A stretch of DNA of 64,000 nt, from the NCBI RefSeq assembly GCF_003048255.1, contig NZ_CP028487.1, forward strand, positions 2,666,001 through 2,730,000, given 5' to 3'. This stretch comes from Yersinia massiliensis (GTDB taxonomy: Bacteria; Pseudomonadota; Gammaproteobacteria; Enterobacterales; Enterobacteriaceae). The notes beneath the pieces were generated by a model. The model was not told where the DNA came from, ran no database searches, and saw only the letters and a list, made by a program, of their open reading frames with translations. Made by a program: the position numbers and the translations under genes. Below, piece by piece: positions 29,852 through 39,951 of the stretch. Position 1 is the first letter of the stretch. Every line of letters starts with the position of its first letter.

Positions 29852-29893
29852 CCCACTTCCCGCCGCTGTAACCGGATCAGACCGGGCGCAGCG
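29852..29893 (+). repeat. CDI module-boundary repeat, copy 1
   Basis: About 42 bp (CCCACTTCCCGCCGCTGTAA.. ending CGCAGCGG) that recurs with a few substitutions at 32614-32655. Both copies lie just after a module's last immunity gene and its hairpin, and just before the next cdiA-derived fragment. Confidence 0.65.
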
Positions 29894-32143
29894 GTGACGC
29901 ATAGTCGTTCAACATTGGTGATCCAAGACTCGGCAACCGATTCTGACATGTTAGCCGGTAAAGACATCAGTCTGACCGGTAAAAACGTCGCCATTTTGGC
30001 GGCTGAGAACCAAAGTAGCCAAACCCACAGCGTCGAGCAAAAAAGTAGCGGCCTGACGCTGGCCCTGTCTGACGCAGTCGGCAGCGTCCTGAACACCGCG
30101 GTGACCACCGCCAAAGATGCCAGTGAAGAAAACAATGGCCGACTGGCCGCCCTGCAAGGCGTGAAAGCGGCCCTCGGTGGCGCTCAGGTGAGTGGCGAAA
30201 CGGTGAAGGTTGATGTGGGCCGTGACTTGTTGCTGCAAAGCCAGCAGGACAGCGACAATTATGATTCGAAGCAGACCAGTACCAGCGGCGGTGTCAGTGT
30301 CGCGGTGACCGGAGGTGGTTCAGCCAATCTGAGCATGAGTCAGGACAAGTTACACAGCAATTATGACTCGGTGCAGGAACAGACCGGTATCTTTGCGGGC
30401 AAAGGTGGCTTTGATATCACCGTCGGCGAACACACCCAGCTTGATGGCGCAGTGATTGCCAGTACTGCTGACAAGAGTAAAAACAGTCTGGATACCGGCA
30501 CGCTGGGCTTCAGTAACATCGAAAACAAAGCCGATTTCAAGGCCGAGCATCAAGGTGGCAGCCTGAGTACCGGTGGCCCGGTGGGGTCTGACCTGCTGAG
30601 TAATCTGGGTAGCGTGGTGCTCTCCGGTCTGGGTAATGATGGTCATGCCGCTGGCACTACGCAAGCAGCCATCGCTGATGGCACGATTACCATCCGCGAT
30701 ACCGATAAACAGCAGCAGAATGTCGATGACCTGAGCCGTGATACCGACAACGCCAACGGCAGTATCGGCCCTATCTTTGATAAAGAGAAAGAGCAGAACC
30801 GCCTGCGAGAAGCGCAGCTCATTGGCGAGATTGGTGGTCAGGTCAGTGATATTGTTCGCACGCAGGGCAGAATAGCGGAAGAAAAAGCGCTGAAAGACCC
30901 AGAAGCGATTCAGGCGGCAAAAGAAGCGCTGGCTCAAAAAGGGATCTTGACGCCAACGGAAGAACAACTGACCAACCAGATACGCAATACCGCCATGGCG
31001 CCTTACGGTACTGGCAGTGCCCTGCAACAAGGCATTCAAGCAGCGACGGCAGCGATACAGGGGCTAGCGGGCGGTAACATGGCGCAGGCACTGGCGGGCG
31101 CTTCAGCACCGTATCTGGCGGAAGTCATTAAGAAAAGTACCGGCGATAATCAGGCGGCTAACGCCATGGCACACGCCGTGCTGGGTGCAGTCACTGCCTA
31201 TGCCAGTGGTAACAGTGCATTGGCAGGCGCTGCGGGTGCAGCAACGGCAGAACTGATGGTACCGGTGATTATCGCGGCGATGGGCTGGGATAAAAACAAT
31301 CTCTCGGAAGACCAGAAACAGACGGTTAGCGCGCTGGCAACACTGGCAGCAGGACTAGCGGGTGGCTTGACCGGTGATAGCACCGCTGATACGGTTGCGG
31401 GTGCGCAGACAGGGAAAAATGCGGTTGAGAATAACTTCCTGAAGGTTGTTGCGGAAGGTTGCGCTATCGCTGCGCCATGTCGTAGTAAGGTCGCAGAGCA
31501 GTTACTGGAGATAGGCGCAAAAGCGGGTATTGCAGGGTTGGCAGGGACAGTCGTGAAGGATATAGCGGATAAGATGACGTCCGATGAACTGGAGCATCTT
31601 GTTACCTTGAAAATGATGGGTAACGATGAGATCACTAGTAAATATCTGAGTTCGTTGCAGGATAAATACGCACCTTTTCATACCGGTAACCAAGACACAA
31701 CAGGCAAAGGACCGAGCAATACCGGAGGAAATCAAACGCTAGATCTTAGTGGTACACCGACTCATACCGGAAACAATCAATCGTCAGGCCAAGGAGCTAC
31801 GAATACCGGGAACACGGACGGTAAGCCTGATACTGGTGGAAACAGCACGGTAACACCTATCCCTAATGGTCCGAATAAAAATGATTTAGCTTATATGTCA
31901 GAAAAACCATTAGGACTAGGTTCAACTGGCAGAACGGAACCAAATTCCTTGCAAGAAAAACTAGCAATGGAACAGACTTTATCTAACCCTGCTGCTGGTC
32001 ACCCTCTGCCACTTCCCATGGCAGATACACGATGGCCGAAAGAAGATGGCTGGGTGAAAATGACGCAAAGCATTAACGGCGTCGAAATACATTACGTCCG
32101 TAATACGAAAACTGGTCAGATAGATGACTTTAAATTTAAGTAG
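29894..32143 (+). CDS. Orphan cdiA-CT module: 5'-truncated CdiA fragment with intact toxin tail
   Basis: 749 codons from a GTG, but the true homology to CdiA starts at about 29941 (..[16 protein letters not shown]..), matching cdiA from 26493. There is no signal peptide or TPS domain, so it cannot be secreted alone. After GVKAALGG the sequence jumps to [13 protein letters not shown]: relative to cdiA 507 bp (169 codons) are missing, bounded by similar 10-mers GGTGCGCAGG and GGCGCTCAGG. From there to about 30842 it is near identical to cdiA, then it diverges, though the pretoxin block with VENNFLK remains similar. The tail ends '[42 protein letters not shown]', a polymorphic-toxin ending of unassigned activity. 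It probably serves as a recombination reservoir. Confidence 0.8.
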   Translation: MTHSRSTLVIQDSATDSDMLAGKDISLTGKNVAILAAENQSSQTHSVEQKSSGLTLALSDAVGSVLNTAVTTAKDASEENNGRLAALQGVKAALGGAQVSGETVKVDVGRDLLLQSQQDSDNYDSKQTSTSGGVSVAVTGGGSANLSMSQDKLHSNYDSVQEQTGIFAGKGGFDITVGEHTQLDGAVIASTADKSKNSLDTGTLGFSNIENKADFKAEHQGGSLSTGGPVGSDLLSNLGSVVLSGLGNDGHAAGTTQAAIADGTITIRDTDKQQQNVDDLSRDTDNANGSIGPIFDKEKEQNRLREAQLIGEIGGQVSDIVRTQGRIAEEKALKDPEAIQAAKEALAQKGILTPTEEQLTNQIRNTAMAPYGTGSALQQGIQAATAAIQGLAGGNMAQALAGASAPYLAEVIKKSTGDNQAANAMAHAVLGAVTAYASGNSALAGAAGAATAELMVPVIIAAMGWDKNNLSEDQKQTVSALATLAAGLAGGLTGDSTADTVAGAQTGKNAVENNFLKVVAEGCAIAAPCRSKVAEQLLEIGAKAGIAGLAGTVVKDIADKMTSDELEHLVTLKMMGNDEITSKYLSSLQDKYAPFHTGNQDTTGKGPSNTGGNQTLDLSGTPTHTGNNQSSGQGATNTGNTDGKPDTGGNSTVTPIPNGPNKNDLAYMSEKPLGLGSTGRTEPNSLQEKLAMEQTLSNPAAGHPLPLPMADTRWPKEDGWVKMTQSINGVEIHYVRNTKTGQIDDFKFK

Positions 32144-32152
32144 GTACAAAAA

Positions 32153-32563
32153 ATGTTGATTCTATGTAACTCGACGTCCGGTAAGGACCTGCCCGATAAC
32201 GCAAGGGTTATGGGGGAAACTGAAGAGACAAAATTCACTCCTTTGGAAATAGGTGTTGAATACAAGGTTTATGGTGTCATGTTTTACTCAAATCGGACTG
32301 ACTTTTTACTCTGTCCTGAGGAGAATATGCCTCTTTGGGTGCCTTCAAATCTTTTTGAAGTCTTAGATGATAGGTTTCCAAATGATTGGGGATGTGTCAT
32401 TACAGAGAAAAAAGAAGGGTATGTTGACCTATATGAGGCCTTTGGAATCAGTGCGATATGTGGCTATCTTGAGTTGGTTAGGTCGTATCAGCATTATCTT
32501 GGTATTCTCGAAAGAGAACCGAGTGAATTGCAAAAATTTTATATGTACAAGACGAGTTACTGA
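32153..32563 (+). CDS. Immunity protein of the orphan CDI module
   Basis: 136 residues, ATG 9 bp after the orphan toxin's stop. Soluble, acidic, no signal peptide; contains 'EIGVEYKVYGVMFYSNRTDFLLCPEENMPLWVPSNLFEVLDDRFPNDW'. No immunity family comes to mind. Its position and low G+C make it the likely partner of the FKFK-ended toxin. A strong terminator follows within 6 bp, closing the module. Confidence 0.7.
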   Translation: MLILCNSTSGKDLPDNARVMGETEETKFTPLEIGVEYKVYGVMFYSNRTDFLLCPEENMPLWVPSNLFEVLDDRFPNDWGCVITEKKEGYVDLYEAFGISAICGYLELVRSYQHYLGILEREPSELQKFYMYKTSY

Positions 32564-32568
32564 AAGGT

Positions 32569-32593
32569 TCCGTCCAAATGGACGGACTTTTTT
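32569..32593 (+). terminator. Rho-independent terminator of the orphan CDI module
   Basis: Perfect 7-bp stem TCCGTCC / GGACGGA with loop AAAT followed by C and six T residues, 5 bp after the immunity stop codon. Confidence 0.85.
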
Positions 32594-32613
32594 GCTTGTA
32601 CGCTTTGAAAACG

Positions 32614-32655
32614 TCCACTTCTCGCCGCTGCAACCAGATAACACCGGACGCAACG
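32614..32655 (+). repeat. CDI module-boundary repeat, copy 2
   Basis: CCACTTCTCGCCGCTGCAAC.. ending CGCAACGG, a diverged second copy of the 29852-29893 sequence in the same relative position (after immunity gene and terminator). Confidence 0.65.
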
Positions 32656-33064
32656 GCCACTCTCAATACAACTGAAAGTGGGTAATGCGAGACTTGCTAA
32701 GCCCGTCATGGTGCATAACTATCTGAGCAGCACGGAAGATAGCTTCCCAACGGAGTGGGAACGTCAAACAGAACCTGATGCATTGAATCATAAGGATTTG
32801 GAAAACGTTCTTGCGGTTCGCCCCCATATGAAGGGGAACCGTTGAACAACTTCTGCCCTATCTTTGATAAAGAGGAAGAGAAAAAGAAAGAGTAGAACCG
32901 GCTACCTTTTAGAGGAAGATGCCGCTTTTATTGATGTTCGTCTCTCTGACTCTGAAGTTGTCATATTCTCAGACGGCTTAAAAAAATGTTTTAAATACGA
33001 TTCGGATGAACAAATAAATCAGTTCACTGAATATTCAATTAAAGAAGCGTTATCTTGGTTTTAG
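32656..33064 (+). pseudogene. Vestige of a third CDI module
   Basis: Three pieces of former coding sequence. A short open stretch (about 32669-32845) reads KVGNARLAKPVMVHNYLSST to HMKGNR and stops. Next, CCTATCTTTGATAAAGAG at 32857-32874 equals the cdiA codons PIFDKE, but a 12-bp insertion and CAG-to-TAG change end the frame at ..KKKE. Then a 66-codon ORF from TTG 32864 in another frame ends 'DSEVVIFSDGLKKCFKYDSDEQINQFTEYSIKEALSWF', which could be the C-terminus of an immunity protein. The whole looks like a toxin/immunity unit eroded by deletions. Confidence 0.6.
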
Positions 33065-33170
33065 CCAATCTCTTGGGTCTAATAAAACCCATGGAGTCTA
33101 CGCGATATATTTCTAAAAAATATAAAAAACCGGATTAATATTAATTTCACAAACTAGGACTTTATTAAAA

Positions 33171-33842
33171 ATGAATGTAAAAATGATGGCAACACTTGCA
33201 TCAATGATCGTTTTAACAGGATGTGCTAGCTCGCTCAAACCCGAAACTGTCAAAGCTGAGAATGGGAGTTCGGTTGATGTATTTAGTGTACCAGCCTTAG
33301 CAGAACTGAACGATAATCGCATAGCAGACAATAAATTGCGTGAAGTCACACCTACCCATAACACGGTGGGAAAAAGCCTAGCGGTATTATCTGTGTTAGC
33401 TGGGAGTTTTAGGAGCAGTGATTTTGATAAAGAAAACTATAAAGGAACTGCCATTGATTCTTTACCAAATCCAACAGATACATATCTCACCCCAAAATTG
33501 AAGCAGAATATTAGTCAGTGGATGGCTAAAAATGCCAGTGGGTATGTCTACAAGCAACCGCTTTACATCGGTCACGCAACATGGGCTCTTATTTTCAAAG
33601 ACGCTGCAGCAAATGACACCATGTATCAGTTGAAGTATAAAGTCATAATCTATAAACGCCCTGAAGATGGAAGCATGTTCTCTGCATATGCTGTCGCTGA
33701 ATGTGCTCCAACACCTGTGGAAGCGACACAGGCTGATTGGAGTGCAAATAGATATGCTAAAGTAACCACTGAAACAGAAAAATATATGAACAGTTGTTTG
33801 CTCGAGTTTAATAGTCAACTTCCACGCTTACTTAATAAATAA
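33171..33842 (+). CDS. Lipoprotein of unknown function
   Basis: 223 residues with lipobox VLTGC (Cys18), so an envelope lipoprotein. The mature part has no transmembrane segment. It carries 'GKSLAVLSVLAGSFRSSDFDKENYKGTAIDSLPNPTDTYLTPKLKQNISQWM' and two late cysteines (ECAPTPVEA, NSCLLEF). I do not recognise a named family. It is transcribed away from the CDI remains, separated by about 105 bp, and ends at a hairpin. It may belong to the accessory CDI region rather than the core genome. Confidence 0.7.
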   Translation: MNVKMMATLASMIVLTGCASSLKPETVKAENGSSVDVFSVPALAELNDNRIADNKLREVTPTHNTVGKSLAVLSVLAGSFRSSDFDKENYKGTAIDSLPNPTDTYLTPKLKQNISQWMAKNASGYVYKQPLYIGHATWALIFKDAAANDTMYQLKYKVIIYKRPEDGSMFSAYAVAECAPTPVEATQADWSANRYAKVTTETEKYMNSCLLEFNSQLPRLLNK

Positions 33843-33858
33843 ACGAGACACTTGAAAG

Positions 33859-33881
33859 ACGCCAGACATCATTGCTGGCGT
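33859..33881 (+). terminator. Putative terminator after the lipoprotein gene
   Basis: Stem ACGCCAG / CTGGCGT with a 9-base loop and a modest T-rich tail (TAATTGTT); lies between converging lipoprotein and tpl genes. Confidence 0.5.
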
Positions 33882-34020
33882 TAATTGTTGTAAATAATGA
33901 GGGGCAGTGATTCACATCCCTAGATGGGTATCAACTTGTTGTATTTTATGTCACCTGAAAAAAGTCATAGAAAAAGTCGTGAGTTTTCATCGCGTACCAC
34001 TCTATTTCCCCCGAAGAGAA

Positions 34021-35403
<1,383 letters not shown>

Positions 35404-35511
35404 TCAATAATGGTAATGTTCACATTCGGTTTAAATGAAACATATACATCCCATTATCAACTGAATAATGAAATGTAAATATGCATCGTCTGAGCCAACA
35501 GAAATAATAAT

Positions 35512-35517
35512 ATTATA
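35512..35517 (-). promoter_or_regulatory. Putative -10 box of tpl
   Basis: Perfect TATAAT on the minus strand 121 bp upstream of the tpl ATG, with no good -35 hexamer at 16-18 bp, as expected of an activator-dependent promoter. Confidence 0.5.
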
Positions 35518-35765
35518 TCATTATGTAGGAGATGACAGTATAAGGAAATGGTCTTGTACGAATTAATGAATAGCAATAATAGAAAACATGTAAAGACGAT
35601 GAATTCAAATTACGCAAGCTATATTTATTTTTTAATGTTCAACAAGTTACTCCCCCCCGTTGAGTTTCATTGACCAACAGGCCATTTAAGAGAGAGAAGA
35701 AACCGAAAACTAAACTTTCCAACTTCTTTTATATAATATGAAAGAATATGTATACCAAGATAATT

Positions 35766-35781
35766 TGTGATTATTATCACT
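35766..35781. promoter_or_regulatory. CRP-like site upstream of tpl
   Basis: TGTGA-TTATTA-TCACT, one mismatch to the core TGTGA-N6-TCACA, flanked by AATT and ATT. It lies about 260-270 bp upstream of the putative -10 box and about 37 bp inside the TyrR box, a layout compatible with DNA looping to the promoter. Confidence 0.7.
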
Positions 35782-35817
35782 ATTCCTCATCAAATAAATG
35801 ACCATTCTCGCTAATTA

Positions 35818-35835
35818 TGTAAAGTAAATTTTACA
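35818..35835. promoter_or_regulatory. Perfect TyrR box upstream of tpl
   Basis: TGTAAA-GTAAAT-TTTACA is an exact TyrR strong-box palindrome (TGTAAA-N6-TTTACA), about 430 bp upstream of the tpl start codon. In Erwinia herbicola, TyrR activates tpl from far upstream boxes. Only isolated TGTAAA half sites occur nearer the gene (35473 and 35589). Confidence 0.85.
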
Positions 35836-35875
35836 GAAGAGATACATTAAAGTGAGTTAGATGCATACAACAACC

Positions 35876-35901
35876 AAAGTAACCGTCAACACGGTTACTT
35901 T
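35876..35901. terminator. Inverted repeat between the NlpC/P60 gene and tpl control region
   Basis: Perfect 11-bp arms AAAGTAACCGT / ACGGTTACTTT with loop CAAC, 36 bp beyond the stop of the NlpC/P60 gene. No T run follows on the minus strand, so it may be an inefficient terminator; it would insulate the tpl control region. Confidence 0.5.
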
Positions 35902-35937
35902 GAGAAAATAATCACTCGGAGCAGTAAACCGTATCCA

Positions 35938-37389
35938 CTATTCAATAAATCCCAATTTAAACTGTGCCTTACCTGCCAGTGACATCAGTTCGAGGTTCTC
36001 TGGATAGGAGGCTAATAACGGGAAGAATACAGAACCGCCAATAATACTCCGGCTATTGGATCCTGCTGGCCGCAACCCCCATATATTTTGATAGGTCATC
36101 GGTACATTCTGTCCGTTAATCACCGTGTTGCCGATATACAACATGATATGCCCCGGAATATAGACCAGCGTGGTGAATGGCTTGCCGTGTTCCGTGAGAT
36201 AGCGGATCCGTGCACTGGTATCCTCTTTACTGAGGTCAACAACACGGGTTGCAGCCTTTATCTGGTCCGCCGAGTTTCTGGGAAGAAATATACCGAAAGG
36301 CATCAGTAAGCTGCGTATTTCGGCAGAGCAGTCGTTATAGAAATTATAATTTCCCCAACCATAGGGTCTGCCTTTCATCGACTTCATCAACGTTGCGATA
36401 TTATTGGGCGTCATTTTCCACGGCATAGCAGTGAACTCGCCTTCTTTCAGGTTGACCCAGCGAATTTTCGCGCGACCATCAACGTCACGTACCGGTATTG
36501 CGGTCAGAAAAAGGGCCGACTGTTTATTGCGAAATGGCAAGATAGTGCCGGGGCGGGCTGTGAAATAATACTTTCCGTTTTCATGGACGGAAACCGGCTC
36601 TTTAATGAATGCGCCCAAACTTTCTCTCGCCAGCGTCAGCCATTCGGTGACAAATTGCTGATCCACCCCCGCGATATCTTCGCTGTGAACCCATCCAGTG
36701 ACCGATGGGGATATGACGTATTTCCAGCTCCCGTCGCGGCTATCTGCAAGGACGTACACAGGGGTACCGGGACGGATGGCCGAGTCCTGTAAATTGTCAA
36801 ATGGGTATCCCTGCCCGGCTTTGCGAGGGTCGTCATAAGCCGGATCTGCGGTCGGAAGTATTCTGACCAGTGCTTCTCTGACAGCAATAGCCCGACCGGA
36901 GGGGTGATAAACAGGGTCAATGCTGGTATTCGCGTTATCGATTATCGCCTGTTTCCAGCCACCCGAATGGACCCTAAAGTTTTCTCCCCAAGAAACACTG
37001 TTCTTATCGAGGTGCTTGTTAATGCTGGCATCGCGGGCACTTTCAGCGCCCTTGTCTAGGATGGATGCGATGTGATGGGGGTTCCAAGGCGACTGTTCAT
37101 CTTGCCCCATACCAAAATAGTGGGATTTGAGGACAGAAAAATGCCTTTGCTGCGTGGCGGCATCGATGACTGGAATATGCATTTCAGGGCCAGGGGGGAA
37201 CCATTTATCGACAGACTGCGAATAATTCTCCAGCGGGAAAAGCGATTTAGTTGGGTCAATGTTTTCTGCTGATACAGACATCGTGTTGTTCACTTGCGAC
37301 TGGAATGGAGGGGTATGGCATGCCGATAACAGCAGAGGAATCATCAAATAAAGGGGCTTCACGCCGCCAGACAGCTGAATTCTTTTCAT
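35938..37389 (-). CDS. SH3-domain NlpC/P60 cell-wall peptidase, lipoprotein
   Basis: 483 residues, ATG with GGAGAGA upstream. Lipobox LLSAC (Cys24) predicts lipid anchoring. Residues ~90-260 form an N-terminal cap and bacterial SH3-like region (..VREALVRILPTADPAYDDP..DSAIRPGTPVYVLADSRDGSWKYVISPSVTGWVHSEDIA), then a second SH3-like unit with 'PFRNKQSALFLTAIPVRD'. The C-terminal NlpC/P60 domain has the catalytic Cys354 in YNDCSAEIRSLL and His414 in PGHIMLYIG. Such enzymes cut the gamma-D-Glu-diaminopimelate bond of peptidoglycan peptides, and the domain set resembles YkfC-like murein-peptide hydrolases. The gene stands alone, between gltS and tpl. Confidence 0.85.
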   Translation of the reverse strand: MKRIQLSGGVKPLYLMIPLLLSACHTPPFQSQVNNTMSVSAENIDPTKSLFPLENYSQSVDKWFPPGPEMHIPVIDAATQQRHFSVLKSHYFGMGQDEQSPWNPHHIASILDKGAESARDASINKHLDKNSVSWGENFRVHSGGWKQAIIDNANTSIDPVYHPSGRAIAVREALVRILPTADPAYDDPRKAGQGYPFDNLQDSAIRPGTPVYVLADSRDGSWKYVISPSVTGWVHSEDIAGVDQQFVTEWLTLARESLGAFIKEPVSVHENGKYYFTARPGTILPFRNKQSALFLTAIPVRDVDGRAKIRWVNLKEGEFTAMPWKMTPNNIATLMKSMKGRPYGWGNYNFYNDCSAEIRSLLMPFGIFLPRNSADQIKAATRVVDLSKEDTSARIRYLTEHGKPFTTLVYIPGHIMLYIGNTVINGQNVPMTYQNIWGLRPAGSNSRSIIGGSVFFPLLASYPENLELMSLAGKAQFKLGFIE

Positions 37390-37628
37390 ACCGTCTCTCC
37401 GGTAATATCCTGCTCAGTCAGCCTGCGACACAGCAATGTCCGGTATCGAATACATGTATTATCTATGCGACCAGCGTGCAGCTTTTCTGTCCATGCCTGT
37501 ATTTTCATCTTCATCTCCGTGAAAGGTAAAATTCCTTTTTACTATTACCGATGATGTATGTGATGGATACAGAAAAGCCCCAGTGGTTAATTCCCGGTTT
37601 AAGAATAGGGACGCTTATAAGGATGAAT

Positions 37629-37653
37629 AAGAAGGTCATCACATGACCTTCTT
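37629..37653 (-). terminator. Putative gltS terminator
   Basis: Perfect 11-bp stem AAGAAGGTCAT / ATGACCTTCTT with loop CAC, 65 bp beyond the gltS stop codon; T-rich sequence flanks both sides. Confidence 0.6.
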
Positions 37654-37717
37654 ATTGTTATTGCGCCACCTAATAGCACCCATAATATTTTTGAAGTTTG
37701 CTATTGAGTACTTCGCT

Positions 37718-38929
37718 TTACCCCAATGGCGTAAACATCGGCAATAATAACGAAAGTTTGATGACAATCGCGTTGGCTATATCCAAGAAGAATGCACCAA
37801 CCATCGGGACAATCAAAAACGCCACATGTGAAGGACCGAAACGCTCGGTAATCGCCTGCATATTAGCAATGGCGGTGGGTGTCGCCCCTAAACCTAAGCC
37901 ACAATGCCCAGCGGAAAGCACTGCCGCATCGTAATTTTTACCCATCACCCGATAAGTCACAAATATGGCATACAGCGCCATCGTCAGCGTCTGCACAATT
38001 AAAATCGCCAACATGGGCAATGCCAAAGAAGCCAACTCCCATAATTTTAGACTCATCAGTGCAATGGCAAGGAAAAGCGAAAGACTGACGTTACCCACCA
38101 CCGAAACCGCGCGATCGAATACCTGATAAAATCCAGTATAAAGAAGTAAGTTACTGAGAATAACCCCAATAAAGAGCACATATACGAATACCGGCAATGC
38201 GAAAATAGTCTCTGCCAACATTCCCGCAATATAGCGACCCGCCATCAAACAAATGGTAATCATGGCGATAGTTTCGACTAAGACCAATGCAGTAATCACT
38301 CGCCCGGACTGAGGTTTTTCGAACGTCGTCGGTTGCAAGCTATCTTCCGCCCTCCCTTCTGGCGTAGCGGAGTGCTTGATAAGATAAAGTGCCACTGGGC
38401 CCGCAATCAATCCGCCCAAGACTAAACCGAACGTTGCGCAGGCCATAGCAACTTCCGTCGCATTGCTTAAACCGTAACTATCCGTAAAAACAGCGCTCCA
38501 AGCAGCGCCTGTTCCATGCCCACCCGAGAGGGTGATGGTCCCGACCAGCAGTCCCATCAGCGGATCCAGACCTAGCAAGGTCGCCATGCCGATACCCACC
38601 ATGTTTTGCAGCAACAATAGCCCTATCACGACCACAAAAAATCGAACCAAAACCTTACCGCCCGCCCGTAAACTGGCCAAATTTGCATTCAGCCCAATAG
38701 AGGCAAAAAACGTTAGCATTAATGGGTCACGCAGCGAGGTATCAAAGTTGGCTTCCCAACCTGTCGTCTGATGAATAAGCAGAAAGAGTAATGCGAGTAA
38801 TAATCCCCCCGCAATGGGTTCGGGAATGGCGTATTTTTGCAAGATAGCAATGTGCTTGACGCATTGCCGTCCAAGCAATAGTACCAGCGAAGCAATAACG
38901 AGCGTGCCATTGGCATCAAATTGAAACAT
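37718..38929 (-). CDS. gltS: Sodium/glutamate symporter GltS
   Basis: 403 residues with about ten hydrophobic segments in two similar halves, as in the ESS family. It imports L- and D-glutamate with Na+ across the inner membrane. The start MFQFDANGTLVIASLVLLLG and the pore-loop motifs 'TLSGGHGTGAAWSAVF' and 'SAGHCGLGLGATPTAIANM' (the paired GGHGT / GHCGLG re-entrant loops) are diagnostic. The ATG has GAGG 7 bp upstream. It is a single gene, diverging from nothing nearby; the carbonic anhydrase gene lies 265 bp upstream on the same strand behind its own hairpin. Confidence 0.95.
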   Translation of the reverse strand: MFQFDANGTLVIASLVLLLGRQCVKHIAILQKYAIPEPIAGGLLLALLFLLIHQTTGWEANFDTSLRDPLMLTFFASIGLNANLASLRAGGKVLVRFFVVVIGLLLLQNMVGIGMATLLGLDPLMGLLVGTITLSGGHGTGAAWSAVFTDSYGLSNATEVAMACATFGLVLGGLIAGPVALYLIKHSATPEGRAEDSLQPTTFEKPQSGRVITALVLVETIAMITICLMAGRYIAGMLAETIFALPVFVYVLFIGVILSNLLLYTGFYQVFDRAVSVVGNVSLSLFLAIALMSLKLWELASLALPMLAILIVQTLTMALYAIFVTYRVMGKNYDAAVLSAGHCGLGLGATPTAIANMQAITERFGPSHVAFLIVPMVGAFFLDIANAIVIKLSLLLPMFTPLG

Positions 38930-39145
38930 ATCGAAGCCTCACCTATTTAAAATAATGATCTGTTATTTGAGTTTTTGGATGGGTTTAACAAGTCGATATA
39001 GGAGGAATCATTGTGAGGCTCCTGCAAATCCTAGGGATAGGAAACACACTCATGGGATAGTTTTATCAATAAGCTTTATCGCTTTTAAGTGTGGCTCATC
39101 AATAATAAGCGTCGTTCAGTCTTTATTGGGTAAAGAAGATTAATA

Positions 39146-39171
39146 AGCGTCGAGTCATTACACTCGACGCT
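39146..39171 (-). terminator. Putative terminator of the carbonic anhydrase gene
   Basis: Perfect 10-bp stem AGCGTCGAGT / ACTCGACGCT with a 6-base loop, 24 bp past the stop codon; followed on the minus strand by TATTAATCTTCTTT. Confidence 0.6.
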
Positions 39172-39195
39172 GACAAACATTTATTTAGTAAACAA

Positions 39196-39951
39196 TTAGC
39201 TTACAAACTCAACCGCGCCGCCATTGAGGTTATACATGGCACCAACGATTTTAATTTTCCCTTCTTTCTCTAGTCCGCGAAGGATCTCACTTTGTTTGCG
39301 TATTTCTTCGATCGTATGCAGCACATTACTTTTAGCGACAGCATCAACAAACTGAGCGTTTTTGCCGGTTCTTTCACCGCTAAACTCAGTTTTAGCAATG
39401 GCAGGTTTAATTTGGTTCAACAGCCCGGTCAAATGACCAAGCTCTACACCATCGATAGCTCCACGTACTGCGCCACACGCAGTGTGTCCCATCACCAGTA
39501 CAACTTTTGCCCCCGCGGCAGCGCAGGCAAACTCCATGCTACCAAGTAAATCATTATTGGAAACATTACCGGCAACACGGGCATTAAATGTCTCACCAAT
39601 CCCAGTATCAAAAATAATTTCAGCCGGCGCACGTGAATCAATACAACTTAAAATGACTGCAGCCGGAAATTGGCCTTCAGCACTGGCACGTTTTTGCGCT
39701 AAATAGTCATGCTGTTGCATCTTGCCATTTCTAAAACGAACGTTACCTTCTTTCATTCCAGCAATAATTTGATCCGGCGTGAGTTTATCGCGTTCCTCAC
39801 GCGTTAATGCTGCCGCATAAGATATCCCAGGCACGGCTAAAGTTAGCCCGCTGGCAATACCCAGTACAGACATGCCGACTGCACCTTTTAATAAGGCACG
39901 ACGTTGTTTGGAATGTTTGCTATCTGTTTGACTGATCGGGGATTCTGACAT
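39196..39951 (-). CDS. Tat-exported beta-class carbonic anhydrase
   Basis: 251 residues from the ATG at 39951, which has TGAGGAG about 8 bp upstream; an in-frame ATG 11 codons earlier lacks one. The N-terminus is a twin-arginine signal: QRRALLKG with Arg17-Arg18, then a hydrophobic stretch and a likely cut near SYAAA (~47). The zinc ligands of a beta carbonic anhydrase are all present: Cys103, Asp105 and Arg107 in SCIDSRAP, and His156 and Cys159 in GHTACGAV. It hydrates CO2 to bicarbonate, here in the periplasm rather than in the cytoplasm where the usual enterobacterial Can acts. It is monocistronic with a long 5' region. Confidence 0.92.
   Translation of the reverse strand: MSESPISQTDSKHSKQRRALLKGAVGMSVLGIASGLTLAVPGISYAAALTREERDKLTPDQIIAGMKEGNVRFRNGKMQQHDYLAQKRASAEGQFPAAVILSCIDSRAPAEIIFDTGIGETFNARVAGNVSNNDLLGSMEFACAAAGAKVVLVMGHTACGAVRGAIDGVELGHLTGLLNQIKPAIAKTEFSGERTGKNAQFVDAVAKSNVLHTIEEIRKQSEILRGLEKEGKIKIVGAMYNLNGGAVEFVS

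Noticed and set aside
35876-35901. Candidate CRISPR-like or regulator palindrome
   Set aside because: A single inverted repeat with no repetition. Its position just beyond a stop codon suits a terminator-like hairpin. No CRISPR array was seen anywhere in the window.
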